A stretch of DNA of 64,000 bases. Source: Marivirga aurantiaca. Its GTDB lineage: Bacteria > Bacteroidota > Bacteroidia > Cytophagales > Cyclobacteriaceae. The position numbers and the translations under genes are program-made. The stretch covers positions 62,001 to 126,000 of the forward strand of contig NZ_JAEQBW010000008.1 in assembly GCF_016679925.1 (NCBI RefSeq), given 5' to 3'. Below the pieces are notes generated by a model. That model worked only from the letters and a program-made list of their open reading frames with translations. It made no database searches and was not told the DNA's origin. This document shows positions 44,235 through 53,638 of this stretch, piece by piece; position 1 is the first letter of the stretch, and each line of letters opens with the position of its first letter.

Positions 44235-45359
44235 ATGGAATCAGTAAACTATTTAATAAATTCAGATTTTGAGGATGTTTTGGTAAAACGGCCGGCAGCA
44301 TTCAATAAAACATTATTTAGTGTAAGTGGTGAGTACTATGATCCGGGCTTGCTCCATGATTTTAACACGGTTCAAAGATTTACTCCAAGCTCCTTGGTCC
44401 GTAGGTTAAAGGGCTTGAAATCATCCGAGGCTCCTGATGCCATCATATATTTTACTAATTATTTAGATGAGGTTTTCTTTGAACATCTTAGTCTAATTGG
44501 CCATACGATCAGGACTTTGGACTTAATCATACCAATAATAATAGTATCAGATAAAGTGGATGCTGAAAACAAGAAGAAAGTGCTTAAACATGGAGCGGAT
44601 GATTGTTTTCCCAAGGAGTTTAATTCTGAAAGGCTTAATTATTGGATTGACTTCCTCAAATTGTTTAAAAAACTGGCCAAGGAAGATGTAGAGGAGCATG
44701 AGGAAAATATCCCTAGCAAAGTTTCTACAACCAAAAGAGCATTCGATATACTGGTTTCCGGGATTTTACTTATTTGTTTATGTCCCCTGATGCTAATAAT
44801 TGCATTGATTATTAAGCTGGAATCAAGAGGGCCGGTATTTTATGTGTCCAAAAGAGCAGGCGTAGGATATAAAGTTTTTGATTTTTTGAAGTTTCGTTCT
44901 ATGTCTGCCGGAGCGGATCAGGAATTAAATAATCTTTCACACCTAAATCAGTATAATGGTAAGGGGGAGAACAAGGAGGAAAATGGAGAGAGTCCTGTCT
45001 TTTTCAAAATTAAAAATGATCCCAGAATTACCCGTTTTGGTAAATTTTTAAGAGATTCAAGCCTGGACGAATTGCCGCAGCTCATCAATGTGCTCCGTGG
45101 CGATATGTCTATTGTAGGCAACAGGCCATTGCCTTTGTATGAGGCCCAGCAATTAACAAAAGATCAATGTGCTATGCGTTTTATGGCTGCTGCGGGTATT
45201 ACAGGCCTATGGCAGGTGACTAAAAGGGGAAAAACAGAGATGTCTGAATCTGAAAGAATTGCTTTGGATATTTCTTATGCGAAGGAAAACTCTTTTATGA
45301 CAGATATGAAACTATTGCTCAAAACATTTCCTGCATTATTGCAAGAGGAAAAAGTTTAA
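44235..45359 (+). CDS. Undecaprenyl-phosphate sugar transferase with N-terminal degenerate receiver domain
   Basis: I start at the ATG at 44235, 4 bases after the preceding stop, which gives 374 residues. The C-terminal 210 residues are a bacterial sugar transferase: one membrane helix (FDILVSGILLICLCPLMLII), LESRGPVFYVSKRAG, FLKFRSM, SSLDELPQLINVLRGDMSIVG and GITGLWQV. This domain attaches the first sugar-1-phosphate to undecaprenyl phosphate. The N-terminal part (PIIIVSDKVDAENKKKVLKH and FPKEFN) has receiver-fold traits but lacks the acidic pair and a clear phosphoacceptor Asp. It sits directly behind an intact response regulator. Confidence 0.9.
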   Translation: MESVNYLINSDFEDVLVKRPAAFNKTLFSVSGEYYDPGLLHDFNTVQRFTPSSLVRRLKGLKSSEAPDAIIYFTNYLDEVFFEHLSLIGHTIRTLDLIIPIIIVSDKVDAENKKKVLKHGADDCFPKEFNSERLNYWIDFLKLFKKLAKEDVEEHEENIPSKVSTTKRAFDILVSGILLICLCPLMLIIALIIKLESRGPVFYVSKRAGVGYKVFDFLKFRSMSAGADQELNNLSHLNQYNGKGENKEENGESPVFFKIKNDPRITRFGKFLRDSSLDELPQLINVLRGDMSIVGNRPLPLYEAQQLTKDQCAMRFMAAAGITGLWQVTKRGKTEMSESERIALDISYAKENSFMTDMKLLLKTFPALLQEEKV

Positions 45360-45375
45360 TCTTAGAAGAATATAG

Positions 45376-45415
45376 TAGCCGTAAACCTATATTCCATGAG
45401 GTAGGTTTTCGGCTA
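45376..45415 (+). terminator. Probable terminator after the sugar transferase gene
   Basis: TAGCCG and AAACCTA (45376-45389) pair with TAGGTTT and CGGCTA (45402-45415), with one central mismatch, followed by TTTGTTTTTATT. It lies 17 bases after the sugar transferase stop. The T-run is interrupted, so efficiency is uncertain. Confidence 0.65.
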
Positions 45416-45531
45416 TTTGTTTTTATTATATGGATTCTAAAAATGAATCACACAAATATTCGCCATTTGATTCTTATTTTCAGGTAGTTACAAATAATTC
45501 TCGTGTAATTGCCTAGATGGGCTCTATTTAA

Positions 45532-46767
45532 TTGCAGATTATCAATTCTAAACTTTTTATTTTGAGTATATTATTAATTTGTCTGGAGGTAATTATAGCC
45601 ATTTACTTTGTATATGTAGCTCTGTACACTTTTGTTTTTGGCTTTGCGGGAAATTTTTATCGCATTCCCACGCATACCCTTTCTGAGAGGGAATCTAAAT
45701 TTGTTGTGCTAATACCAGCTTATAAAGAAGATAATGTGATCATTGATGTTGCTGAATTGGCGATTGCGCAAAACTATCCTTCAGATAAATTTGAAGTGGT
45801 AATTATTGCAGACTCATTTCAGGCCAAAACCATTGAGAAACTGAAAAAATTACCTGTTACCACTATAGAAGTGGTGTTTGAGAAGAGTACCAAAGTGAAA
45901 GCTTTAAACAAAGTGTTAGGTAGCTTTCCTGATGAGCATACTTATGATTATGCTGTAATTCTTGATGCAGACAATGTAATGGAGCCTGGATTTTTACGCA
46001 CAATGAACAGTCTTCATCAGCAGGGTTATAAAGCCATACAAGGACAAAGAGCTGCTAAGAATGAAAATACCACACTTTCGTTTCTGGATGGTTTAAGTGA
46101 AAATATCAATAATAATATTTATGGAAAGGGGAGCGTTGTGCTGGGCTGTTCAGCATCATTGAAAGGTTCCGGAATGTCTTTTGATTTCAATTTACTTAAA
46201 AATCATTTGGCAAAAATGGATTCAATAGGTGGGTTTGATCGCGAATTGGAATTAAGGCTGGTGAAATCGGGAATAAAAGTCCACTATGCAGAAAATGCTA
46301 TTGTGAAAGATGAAAAGGTGGAGAAGAGCGAGGTATTTGAAAATCAGCGTAAAAGATGGATTTCCAGCCAATACCACTACCTGAAAGCTTATTTTGGTGA
46401 GGGTGTTCGGGCGTTGTTTCAGGGCAATTTTGCATTATTTAATAGTGTCATACTTCGTAATATACAATTGCCGCGGCTTTTAAATATAGGCTTAGTGAAT
46501 GTGTTTTTTCTTGTGGCTGCTATTCTACACTTTTATTATCCTATCCTTTACCTGGACATATGGGTATGGTTATCTTTGGCCCTTTTGCTCGATCTTGGGG
46601 TCGCCTTTTCTATCTCCAGGGAGTATTTTAGCTTCAAATTGGTTAAATCCATTATTTTACTTCCGGGTATATTCTTGAAAATGATGCTTTTGATGTTTAA
46701 GTTAAAAGGTGCCAACAAAAAATTTATACATACTCCACATGGAAGCACTTCGGGAAATAAAGCTTAG
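45532..46767 (+). CDS. Membrane glycosyltransferase, family 2
   Basis: This 411-residue protein has one N-terminal helix and several C-terminal helices around a GT-A domain. The nucleotide-sugar site is VVLIPAYKEDNVI and the metal motif DADN lies in YDYAVILDADNVMEPGF; the acceptor motif is QRKRW (QRKRWISSQYHYL), typical of processive or hyaluronan-synthase-like GT2 members. The start is TTG; an ATG is not available before the membrane helix. It follows the sugar transferase with a likely terminator between, and its stop is 1 base before the next gene. Confidence 0.9.
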   Translation: MQIINSKLFILSILLICLEVIIAIYFVYVALYTFVFGFAGNFYRIPTHTLSERESKFVVLIPAYKEDNVIIDVAELAIAQNYPSDKFEVVIIADSFQAKTIEKLKKLPVTTIEVVFEKSTKVKALNKVLGSFPDEHTYDYAVILDADNVMEPGFLRTMNSLHQQGYKAIQGQRAAKNENTTLSFLDGLSENINNNIYGKGSVVLGCSASLKGSGMSFDFNLLKNHLAKMDSIGGFDRELELRLVKSGIKVHYAENAIVKDEKVEKSEVFENQRKRWISSQYHYLKAYFGEGVRALFQGNFALFNSVILRNIQLPRLLNIGLVNVFFLVAAILHFYYPILYLDIWVWLSLALLLDLGVAFSISREYFSFKLVKSIILLPGIFLKMMLLMFKLKGANKKFIHTPHGSTSGNKA

Positions 46768-46768
46768 T

Positions 46769-47689
46769 ATGAACAGGCCATTGATTTCAATAATAAGTGT
46801 TCATTTTAATGGTTTAAGTGTTACGGAAGCTTTTATACAAAGCATTTTGAGAATAGCGTATGCCCCGGTTGAAATAATTGTAGTTGATAATGGATCTCTA
46901 CATGAACCAATAGCACCTTTAATTGAGAAATACCCTTCCGTCAAATTTATTATCAGTGAGGAAAATTTGGGCTTTGCCGGAGGTAATAATCTTGGGATTA
47001 AAGAAGCTAATGGTGAGTACTTTCTTTTTATAAATAATGATACAGAAGTCCCTGAGGGTTTTTTAGAACCATTGGTGAGTCATTTCATTCACAATGAACG
47101 AGTAGGAATGGCATCTCCTGTCATAAAATATTTTGGTACTGATGTTATCCAATATGCCGGAAGTGGGGCAATTAACCACTATACAGGAAGGAGTGTGCGG
47201 AAGGGTTTCGAGGAGGTAGATAAAGGTCAGTATGACTACAGTTTTCCTACTGAAATGATCCATGGTGCAGCAGTAATGGTAAGAAGGAAAGTGATTGAGG
47301 AAATAGGTATGATGCCGGAACTTTTCTTTTTGTATTATGAGGAGCTTGATTGGTGTGCCCAGGCAAAAAAGGCCGGATATGAAATTTGGGTAGTGGGCCA
47401 ATCAAAAGTATTTCATAAGGAATCGATGAGTGTAGGTAGAGAATCTCCTTTTAAGCTGTATTACATGACCCGCAACAGAATATTGTATCTGCGAAGAAAT
47501 ACCCGTAATTTTCAAAAACTCTCCTGGATTTTATTTTTTATTTTCTTTACCATTCCCAAAAGCACCTTGCTTTATTTGGTGAAGGGGAATGTCGCTAATC
47601 TGAAATCTTTTTATAAAGGGTTACTATGGCATTTTAGGAACAATCTGAAGGAAGCAGGTACTAAGCGGCATTCGATTAGTAACTATTGA
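46769..47689 (+). CDS. Family 2 glycosyltransferase (rhamnosyltransferase-like)
   Basis: I start at the ATG at 46769, one base after the previous stop, giving MNRPLISIISVHFNG and 306 residues. It has IIVVDNGSLHEPIAPLI, NLGFAGGNNLGIKEANG, the metal motif FINNDTE and the acceptor region YYEELDWCAQAKKAGY. This signature is that of WbbL/rhamnosyltransferase-type GT2 enzymes; the actual sugar is not predictable. A short C-terminal hydrophobic stretch suggests membrane association. It is tightly coupled to the preceding glycosyltransferase. Confidence 0.9.
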   Translation: MNRPLISIISVHFNGLSVTEAFIQSILRIAYAPVEIIVVDNGSLHEPIAPLIEKYPSVKFIISEENLGFAGGNNLGIKEANGEYFLFINNDTEVPEGFLEPLVSHFIHNERVGMASPVIKYFGTDVIQYAGSGAINHYTGRSVRKGFEEVDKGQYDYSFPTEMIHGAAVMVRRKVIEEIGMMPELFFLYYEELDWCAQAKKAGYEIWVVGQSKVFHKESMSVGRESPFKLYYMTRNRILYLRRNTRNFQKLSWILFFIFFTIPKSTLLYLVKGNVANLKSFYKGLLWHFRNNLKEAGTKRHSISNY

Positions 47690-48001
47690 AGGGTGTAGTA
47701 TTGCTGCTTGCTTGAATTTCTATTTTGGTGAGTTAACAACTCTCGGAAATTTCAGTGCAAAAGCACCCTCAGGAAGCTACTCAGTTTCCTGTGTTCCCAA
47801 TTTAACATTTGCAGCGATTAATTTATTTCACATTTTTCGTTAAACATTGCACCTTTATATACTTTTGTTCGTTGTTCATCGATGTGTTAACTGTTTTTAC
47901 AGATAAAGTATTCAATTGTATATAATATTCATTTCAATTTGTTAATTGAATCAGACTTAATTTAATAATAATAGTGTAGTCCATTTAATAATGCTTACAA
48001 C
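47690..48001. other. Spacer upstream of the giant esterase/PKD gene
   Basis: This 312-base spacer contains no gene. A candidate promoter box lies at 47860-47867, which would leave a leader of about 125 bases. Confidence 0.5.
47860..47867 (+). promoter_or_regulatory. Candidate -7 box for the giant esterase/PKD gene
   Basis: TACTTTTG matches TAnnTTTG. The region 19 bases upstream (TTTCGT) is only loosely similar to TTTG. Confidence 0.4.
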
Positions 48002-51000
48002 ATGCAACATGCACTAAACTATCTCTTTAATAAAAACTCCGGAACATCTTCTACTAAATATTTCATCTTCTTCTTCATTTTCTTCGCAGTTTCTTATCAT
48101 GCAGCGTCTCAACAGACAGCCAAAAGAGATGTTGATGGGCGGGGATATCTTGAGTATCTACCACCTGGCTATAATGACAATACAGAGTTATACCCTGTAA
48201 TTATTTTTCTTCATGGACATGGGGAGCGGGGAGACGGATCACCTGGCGCACTTGAAGAAGTTAAGAAAAACGGACCACCTAAACTTATTAAAAATGGTCA
48301 CACCATGTGTTTCGAATACAATGGAACGGAAGAGTGCTTTATCGTTTTATCCCCACAACAATCCACCAATCGGCATGGATGGCTAGGGTATGAGGTAATG
48401 CCTTTTGTCAATAATGCGCTTTCAACCTACAGGATTGATCCCAACAGGATTTATCTTACAGGTTTGAGCATGGGTGGACAGGGAACCTGGCAGGCGGCTT
48501 ACAGTCCTGAAAACAACCCTAATGTTTTTGCAGCTTTGTCTCCCATTGCCGGCCGAGGAGACTATGACGATGCTTGCATTATAGCAGAAAATGAAACACC
48601 TGTTTGGGCTTTTCATGGCTCTAATGATAATGCTATTGGACTTAGCAGTGGTGAAAGACCTATAAATGGAATGATTGCCTGCGGTGCTGATCCTGCACCA
48701 ATATTTACCATTTACGATGGTGTGGGGCATGCCGGAACCTGGGATCGGGCCTACAAACCTGATAATTCACTTCATACGCCTAATCTTTACCAGTGGTTTT
48801 TGGCGCAAAACCTTGAAAATGCACCTACTATGCCACCTACTGTAAATGCAGGGACAGACCAGGAAATAACCTTGCCTGAAAACAGTGTGGAGCTGCAAGC
48901 TACTGCTAATGATAATGATGGCAGTATTTCTACCATACTTTGGACTCGAACCTCTGGTCCCAACAATCCCACATCCAGTGACCTTGACCAGCTGAACCTT
49001 CAATTGGATGACCTGATACAAGGTGTTTATATATATGTAATTACAGTTATAGATGATGATGGATTGTCAGCTTCGGATGAAGTGAAAATCACTGTGCTTC
49101 CGGAGCCAGCAAACGCACCTCCCGATGTTGATGCAGGCAGTAGTCAGAATATTACATTACCTGAGAATAGCGTAAGCTTGCACGGACAAGTTTCAGATCC
49201 TGATGGAAATATTGAAAGTACTCTATGGGAGCAGGTGGATGGTCCAAATTCTGCTGTTATTGACTCTCCCAATGATTTAAGTACATTGATTTCTGGCATG
49301 GAAGAGGGTAATTATACCTTTAGTTTAACAGCTGTTGATGACGATGGGGAAGAAGTATCGGATAATGTATCAATAACAGTGCAACCTGAACCAGCCAATG
49401 ATCCTCCTTCAGCCGATGCAGGTGATGACCAGGAAGTAACTTTACCGGACAATAGCATTACACTTGTAGGAAGTGGAACGGATTCCGATGGAACAGTAGA
49501 AAGTTATTTATGGAAGCAAACAAGTGGACCCACTACGGCCACTACTACCGATCTTTCATTAGCTGAATTGACAATTACAGAATTGGTACAGGGAGCTTAC
49601 GTTTTTAAGCTAACAGTAACTGATAATGATGGTGATACTGATAGTGATCATGTAACCATTAATGTTTTACCTGCTCCACCAAATGACCCCCCTGTTGCGG
49701 ACGCAGGGAGTGATGTAACAATAACTCTTCCTGAAAATTCAGTGGAACTTGTTGGATCGGGCTCAGATGCTGATGGTGAAATAGTGGATTATACCTGGGC
49801 ACAGGAAAGCGGGCCGGGAACTGCGGATTTTTATTCACCCAACCAACCCGAGACTCCAGTTTCCGGTTTAGAAGAAGGACTGTATGTTTTTTCTCTTTCC
49901 GTAACAGACAATGATGGTGATTCGGATATAGATAATGTTCAGGTGACAGTTTTGCCTGCCCCTCCCAATGAGCCTCCTACTGTAAATGCAGGGAATGATC
50001 AATTGATTACTTTGCCCACCAATATGGTGGAATTAACTGCTACCGCTTCCGATAGTGATGGTGAAATTGTAGAAATTTTATGGAAACAAAGCACTGGCCC
50101 TTCAACAGCTACTATAGATGATCCCAACAATACTTCCATCCTGGTAACTGATATGGAAGAAGGGATTTATCAGTTTACTGTAGTAGTAAAAGATAATGAT
50201 GGGGCTGAGGAATCGGATCAGGTAGAGGTGACGGTTTTCCCCAAACAAAATGAACCGCCCCTTGCAGATGCAGGTGGAAATATCAATATCACTTTGCCAG
50301 TAGATTCTACGATTCTCATGGGGAGTGCCACAGATAGTGATGGAGAAATTGATTCTTTTCTTTGGACACAAATAACTGGACCCTCTACAGCAACTATTGC
50401 CCATGCGAACAATAAAGAAACAAAAGTGTCCGATTTGGTAGAAGGAGTCTATAGGTTCAGGTTCACCGTAACTGATGATAAGGGGGCAGAAGATACGGAT
50501 CAAATGACATTAAGAGTGCTGCCGGAGCCTGCCAATATACCTCCAACAGCTGATGCCGGTGAGGACGTTTACCTTACGCTTCCGGAGGACAGTACAGTAC
50601 TGACGGGACAAGGAACAGATTCTGATGGAACTATTGTGGGCTATCGGTGGGAATTGATCAGTGGTTCAATAGCCGAATTAGGTGATTTGAACGGTCAGGA
50701 ATTAGAAGTGTCAGGACTAGTGGAAGATGTTTATATATTTAATCTTACAGTGGAAGATGATAGAGGAGCTACCGGAACCGATCAGGTACGGATTTTCGTA
50801 AATACTCCTAACCTGCCACCTATTGTTAATGCTGGTGAGGATATGACTATCACTTTGCCCACCAATTCTGTGGGTTTATCCGGAACAAGTTCTGATCCTG
50901 ATGGAGAAATATCCTACACCCTCTGGGAACAGGTGGATGGCCCAAATACTTCCGACATTTCTGATCCATTGGCTTTGGATGTAACAATTGATAATTTAGT

Positions 51001-53638
51001 GGAGGGGACCTATATTTTCATCCTTTATGCTGAAGATAATGAAGGATTGAATGAGACGGATGAAATCCGAATCACTGTGAATCCTGAACCTCCTAATAAC
51101 CCGCCAAACGTAAATGCCGGTCAGGATTTGCAATTGGTTTTGCCAGTCGATGAAGTAGTACTTAATGGGAATGTTAATGATTCTGACGGATCCATAGTAA
51201 CGTATGATTGGACACAATTAAGTGGGCCTAATACATTAACGGCTGAAAATATCGATAGCTTGAAGGTGACCTATTCGGGATTTGAGGAGGGTACTTATAC
51301 GATTAGATTAATCGCAACTGATGATGATGGTGCTCAGGGTTCAGACGATGTAAGAATAGTTGTAATGCACGCACCAGGCAACCAATTGCCTATAGCAGAT
51401 GCAGGAAGTAATGTCGAGATTATTTTACCGGATAATACTACTCAATTGAATGGTAATGCTTTTGATGTAGATGGAAGCATTGCTTCTTATCATTGGACCC
51501 AAAGGAGCGGGCCAAATAGCGCAGGAATAGTATCTCCAAATGAAAGTTCTACCGAATTGAATAATTTAACTGAGGGCATTTATACGTTTAGATTATCAGT
51601 AGAGGATAATGAGGGAGGAAGTGCATTTGACCAGATAAATGTAAGAGTGAAACCCGAGCCGGCCAACCAACCTCCTACAGTGACAGCGGGAAGTAATAAA
51701 GTGATTAGACAACCGACATCAAGTACTACACTTTCTGCTACTGCACAGGATAGTGATGGTACTGTTGAAAATGTACTATGGACGCAAATAAGCGGTTCAG
51801 GCGATGCAACACTTACCAATGCAGAAACCCTCAATTTAGGTATTGATGGATTAATAGTGGGAACTTACATATTTCGGATAACCGTAATTGATGATGATGG
51901 AGTCTCCAATTATGATCAGGCGAATATTCAGGTATTGGAAGCATTGGCCAACCAATCACCTATTGTGGATGCCGGGCCGAATCAGAGTATCACAGAACCC
52001 AAAAATAAGGTGTCATTACTGGGGAGCACTGAAGATTCAGATGGGACCATAATTTCCCATTCATGGGAGCAGATAAGTGGTCCGAATACAGCCACTATCT
52101 CTCATCCGGAAAATCTGGAGACTGAAATTAGTGGGCTCCAAATAGGTACTTATGTATTTGAGCTGAAGGCAATTGATGATCAGGGGCTCGAAGGTTTTGA
52201 TCAGGTAAACATTAGAGTCAATCCTCAAAATCCTAACCAGCCACCTGAAGCTGATGCCGGGGAAAACATCGTTTTGGTACTCCCAGATAATACTGCTACA
52301 CTATCAGCTATGGCTTCCGATCCGGATGGGAACATTCAATCAGTGGAATGGTCTCAGGAATTTGGCCCGGTTACAGCCAATTTGAGCGGGATCAATGAAA
52401 CAGAACTGGAAGTCTCCGGATTGGTGGCAGGTTTTTATGTTTTTCGCTTTTCCATCATAGATAATGAGGGAGCCACTGATTTTGATGATGTTTCCGTTAC
52501 CGTCAATGAGGCAACTCCTACATCTCCACCAATAGTCAATGCAGGTGCGGACCAAACTATTGTGTTACCTCATCCTTCTGTGAAATTGGTTGGTGAGGCC
52601 ACCAATATTGATGGAACCATTGAAGAGATTAGATGGGAACAATTATCGGGTCCATCAGAAACTGTCATAGCATCAGAAAATACATTTGAAACAGAAGTCA
52701 GCGGTTTTGAACCTGGTACTTATGTTTTCAGGTTAGTAGTATTGAATAGTGAAGGTCTTCAGAATTTTGATTTGGTAAACATATTAGCCAATGAAAATCA
52801 AATGCCTTTTGCTTTTGCCGGCAATGATACAACGATGGTATTTCCTGTTGAACATTTTGTGGCGGTTGGACAAGGTCTGGATAATGATGGTAGCATTGAA
52901 TCTGTGGAATGGTCGCAGGTTTCAGGGCCATCAGATGCTCTGTTAAATACTCCAAATGAGAACAAAACTAGCGTGGGCGAATTGGTGATAGGTAATTATC
53001 AATTTGTATTTAAAGTGACAGATGATAAAGGTGGAGAGGCAACAGATATCTTAAATGTTGAGGTTGTTACATATGCCGGAAACCAGCCGCCTGAAGCTGA
53101 TGCCGGAGAAGATATAATAGTGGAGTTGCCCAATAAATCTGCCATCTTATCGGGCTCTGGTGAGGATCCGGATGGGGAAATAGAAAACACGCAGTGGACA
53201 TTAATAGAGGGTTCTGATATCATGCTGTCAAAGCAAGGAAAAGACGAAATTTTAGTAGAGGGACTGGAACTTGGCGGATATGTCTTCCAATTATCCGTAA
53301 CTGATAATGGGGGACTCATGGCATATGATTCTGTGAGGATTACAGTGGTTCCCTCATCGGGGGAATCTTCATTAACTGTTAGCATGACAAAACTTTTCAC
53401 TCCAAATGGTGATGGTGTGAATGATCTGTGGGAATCAAATGCCCTCAATGAAATGGGGCCTTGTTCCATTCAAATATTCAACAGACTTGGTGTCAAAGTT
53501 TTTGCAAATAAGACATATGAAAATAATTGGAATGGAACGGATTCTAATGGGGTAGCCCTGGATGAAGGGGCGTATTTTTATATACTTTCATGTGATAATG
53601 GATTTCAGAGGAAAGGTGGAGTGAGAATTAAAAAATAA
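48002..53638 (+). CDS. Giant secreted esterase with 16 PKD-like domains and type IX sorting domain
   Basis: This 1878-residue protein has a signal peptide (FIFFFIFFAVSYHAASQQ). Residues 40-270 are an alpha/beta-hydrolase esterase (CE1/PHB-depolymerase-like) with Ser156 in GLSMGG, Asp209 in HGSNDNA and His243 in DGVGHAG. Sixteen tandem PKD/KIAA0319-like domains of about 90 residues follow, each starting with a variant of PPxADAGxDQxITLPxNS and containing DGxIxxxxWxQxSGP. The C-terminal 95 residues (LFTPNGDGVNDLW, IFNRLGVKVF, GAYFYIL) are the gliding-motility-associated sorting domain (type B) of type IX secretion. The stop overlaps the ATG of a PorP/SprF gene. Domain calls are from motifs; the substrate is unknown. 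Confidence 0.93.
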   Translation: MQHALNYLFNKNSGTSSTKYFIFFFIFFAVSYHAASQQTAKRDVDGRGYLEYLPPGYNDNTELYPVIIFLHGHGERGDGSPGALEEVKKNGPPKLIKNGHTMCFEYNGTEECFIVLSPQQSTNRHGWLGYEVMPFVNNALSTYRIDPNRIYLTGLSMGGQGTWQAAYSPENNPNVFAALSPIAGRGDYDDACIIAENETPVWAFHGSNDNAIGLSSGERPINGMIACGADPAPIFTIYDGVGHAGTWDRAYKPDNSLHTPNLYQWFLAQNLENAPTMPPTVNAGTDQEITLPENSVELQATANDNDGSISTILWTRTSGPNNPTSSDLDQLNLQLDDLIQGVYIYVITVIDDDGLSASDEVKITVLPEPANAPPDVDAGSSQNITLPENSVSLHGQVSDPDGNIESTLWEQVDGPNSAVIDSPNDLSTLISGMEEGNYTFSLTAVDDDGEEVSDNVSITVQPEPANDPPSADAGDDQEVTLPDNSITLVGSGTDSDGTVESYLWKQTSGPTTATTTDLSLAELTITELVQGAYVFKLTVTDNDGDTDSDHVTINVLPAPPNDPPVADAGSDVTITLPENSVELVGSGSDADGEIVDYTWAQESGPGTADFYSPNQPETPVSGLEEGLYVFSLSVTDNDGDSDIDNVQVTVLPAPPNEPPTVNAGNDQLITLPTNMVELTATASDSDGEIVEILWKQSTGPSTATIDDPNNTSILVTDMEEGIYQFTVVVKDNDGAEESDQVEVTVFPKQNEPPLADAGGNINITLPVDSTILMGSATDSDGEIDSFLWTQITGPSTATIAHANNKETKVSDLVEGVYRFRFTVTDDKGAEDTDQMTLRVLPEPANIPPTADAGEDVYLTLPEDSTVLTGQGTDSDGTIVGYRWELISGSIAELGDLNGQELEVSGLVEDVYIFNLTVEDDRGATGTDQVRIFVNTPNLPPIVNAGEDMTITLPTNSVGLSGTSSDPDGEISYTLWEQVDGPNTSDISDPLALDVTIDNLVEGTYIFILYAEDNEGLNETDEIRITVNPEPPNNPPNVNAGQDLQLVLPVDEVVLNGNVNDSDGSIVTYDWTQLSGPNTLTAENIDSLKVTYSGFEEGTYTIRLIATDDDGAQGSDDVRIVVMHAPGNQLPIADAGSNVEIILPDNTTQLNGNAFDVDGSIASYHWTQRSGPNSAGIVSPNESSTELNNLTEGIYTFRLSVEDNEGGSAFDQINVRVKPEPANQPPTVTAGSNKVIRQPTSSTTLSATAQDSDGTVENVLWTQISGSGDATLTNAETLNLGIDGLIVGTYIFRITVIDDDGVSNYDQANIQVLEALANQSPIVDAGPNQSITEPKNKVSLLGSTEDSDGTIISHSWEQISGPNTATISHPENLETEISGLQIGTYVFELKAIDDQGLEGFDQVNIRVNPQNPNQPPEADAGENIVLVLPDNTATLSAMASDPDGNIQSVEWSQEFGPVTANLSGINETELEVSGLVAGFYVFRFSIIDNEGATDFDDVSVTVNEATPTSPPIVNAGADQTIVLPHPSVKLVGEATNIDGTIEEIRWEQLSGPSETVIASENTFETEVSGFEPGTYVFRLVVLNSEGLQNFDLVNILANENQMPFAFAGNDTTMVFPVEHFVAVGQGLDNDGSIESVEWSQVSGPSDALLNTPNENKTSVGELVIGNYQFVFKVTDDKGGEATDILNVEVVTYAGNQPPEADAGEDIIVELPNKSAILSGSGEDPDGEIENTQWTLIEGSDIMLSKQGKDEILVEGLELGGYVFQLSVTDNGGLMAYDSVRITVVPSSGESSLTVSMTKLFTPNGDGVNDLWESNALNEMGPCSIQIFNRLGVKVFANKTYENNWNGTDSNGVALDEGAYFYILSCDNGFQRKGGVRIKK

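Noticed and set aside
45430-45515. A 28-codon open frame (starts MDSKNESHKYSP) before the first glycosyltransferase
   Set aside because: It has no family resemblance and lies within an A+T-rich spacer after a terminator. It could be a chance frame.
48838-53370. CRISPR-like or tandem DNA repeat
   Set aside because: The periodicity of about 270 bases is that of diverged PKD-like protein domains. The DNA copies differ too much to be a nucleotide repeat array.
48422-53469. Many minus-strand frames opposite the first giant gene
   Set aside because: They arise from the repeated PKD-coding sequence and carry no recognisable protein features.
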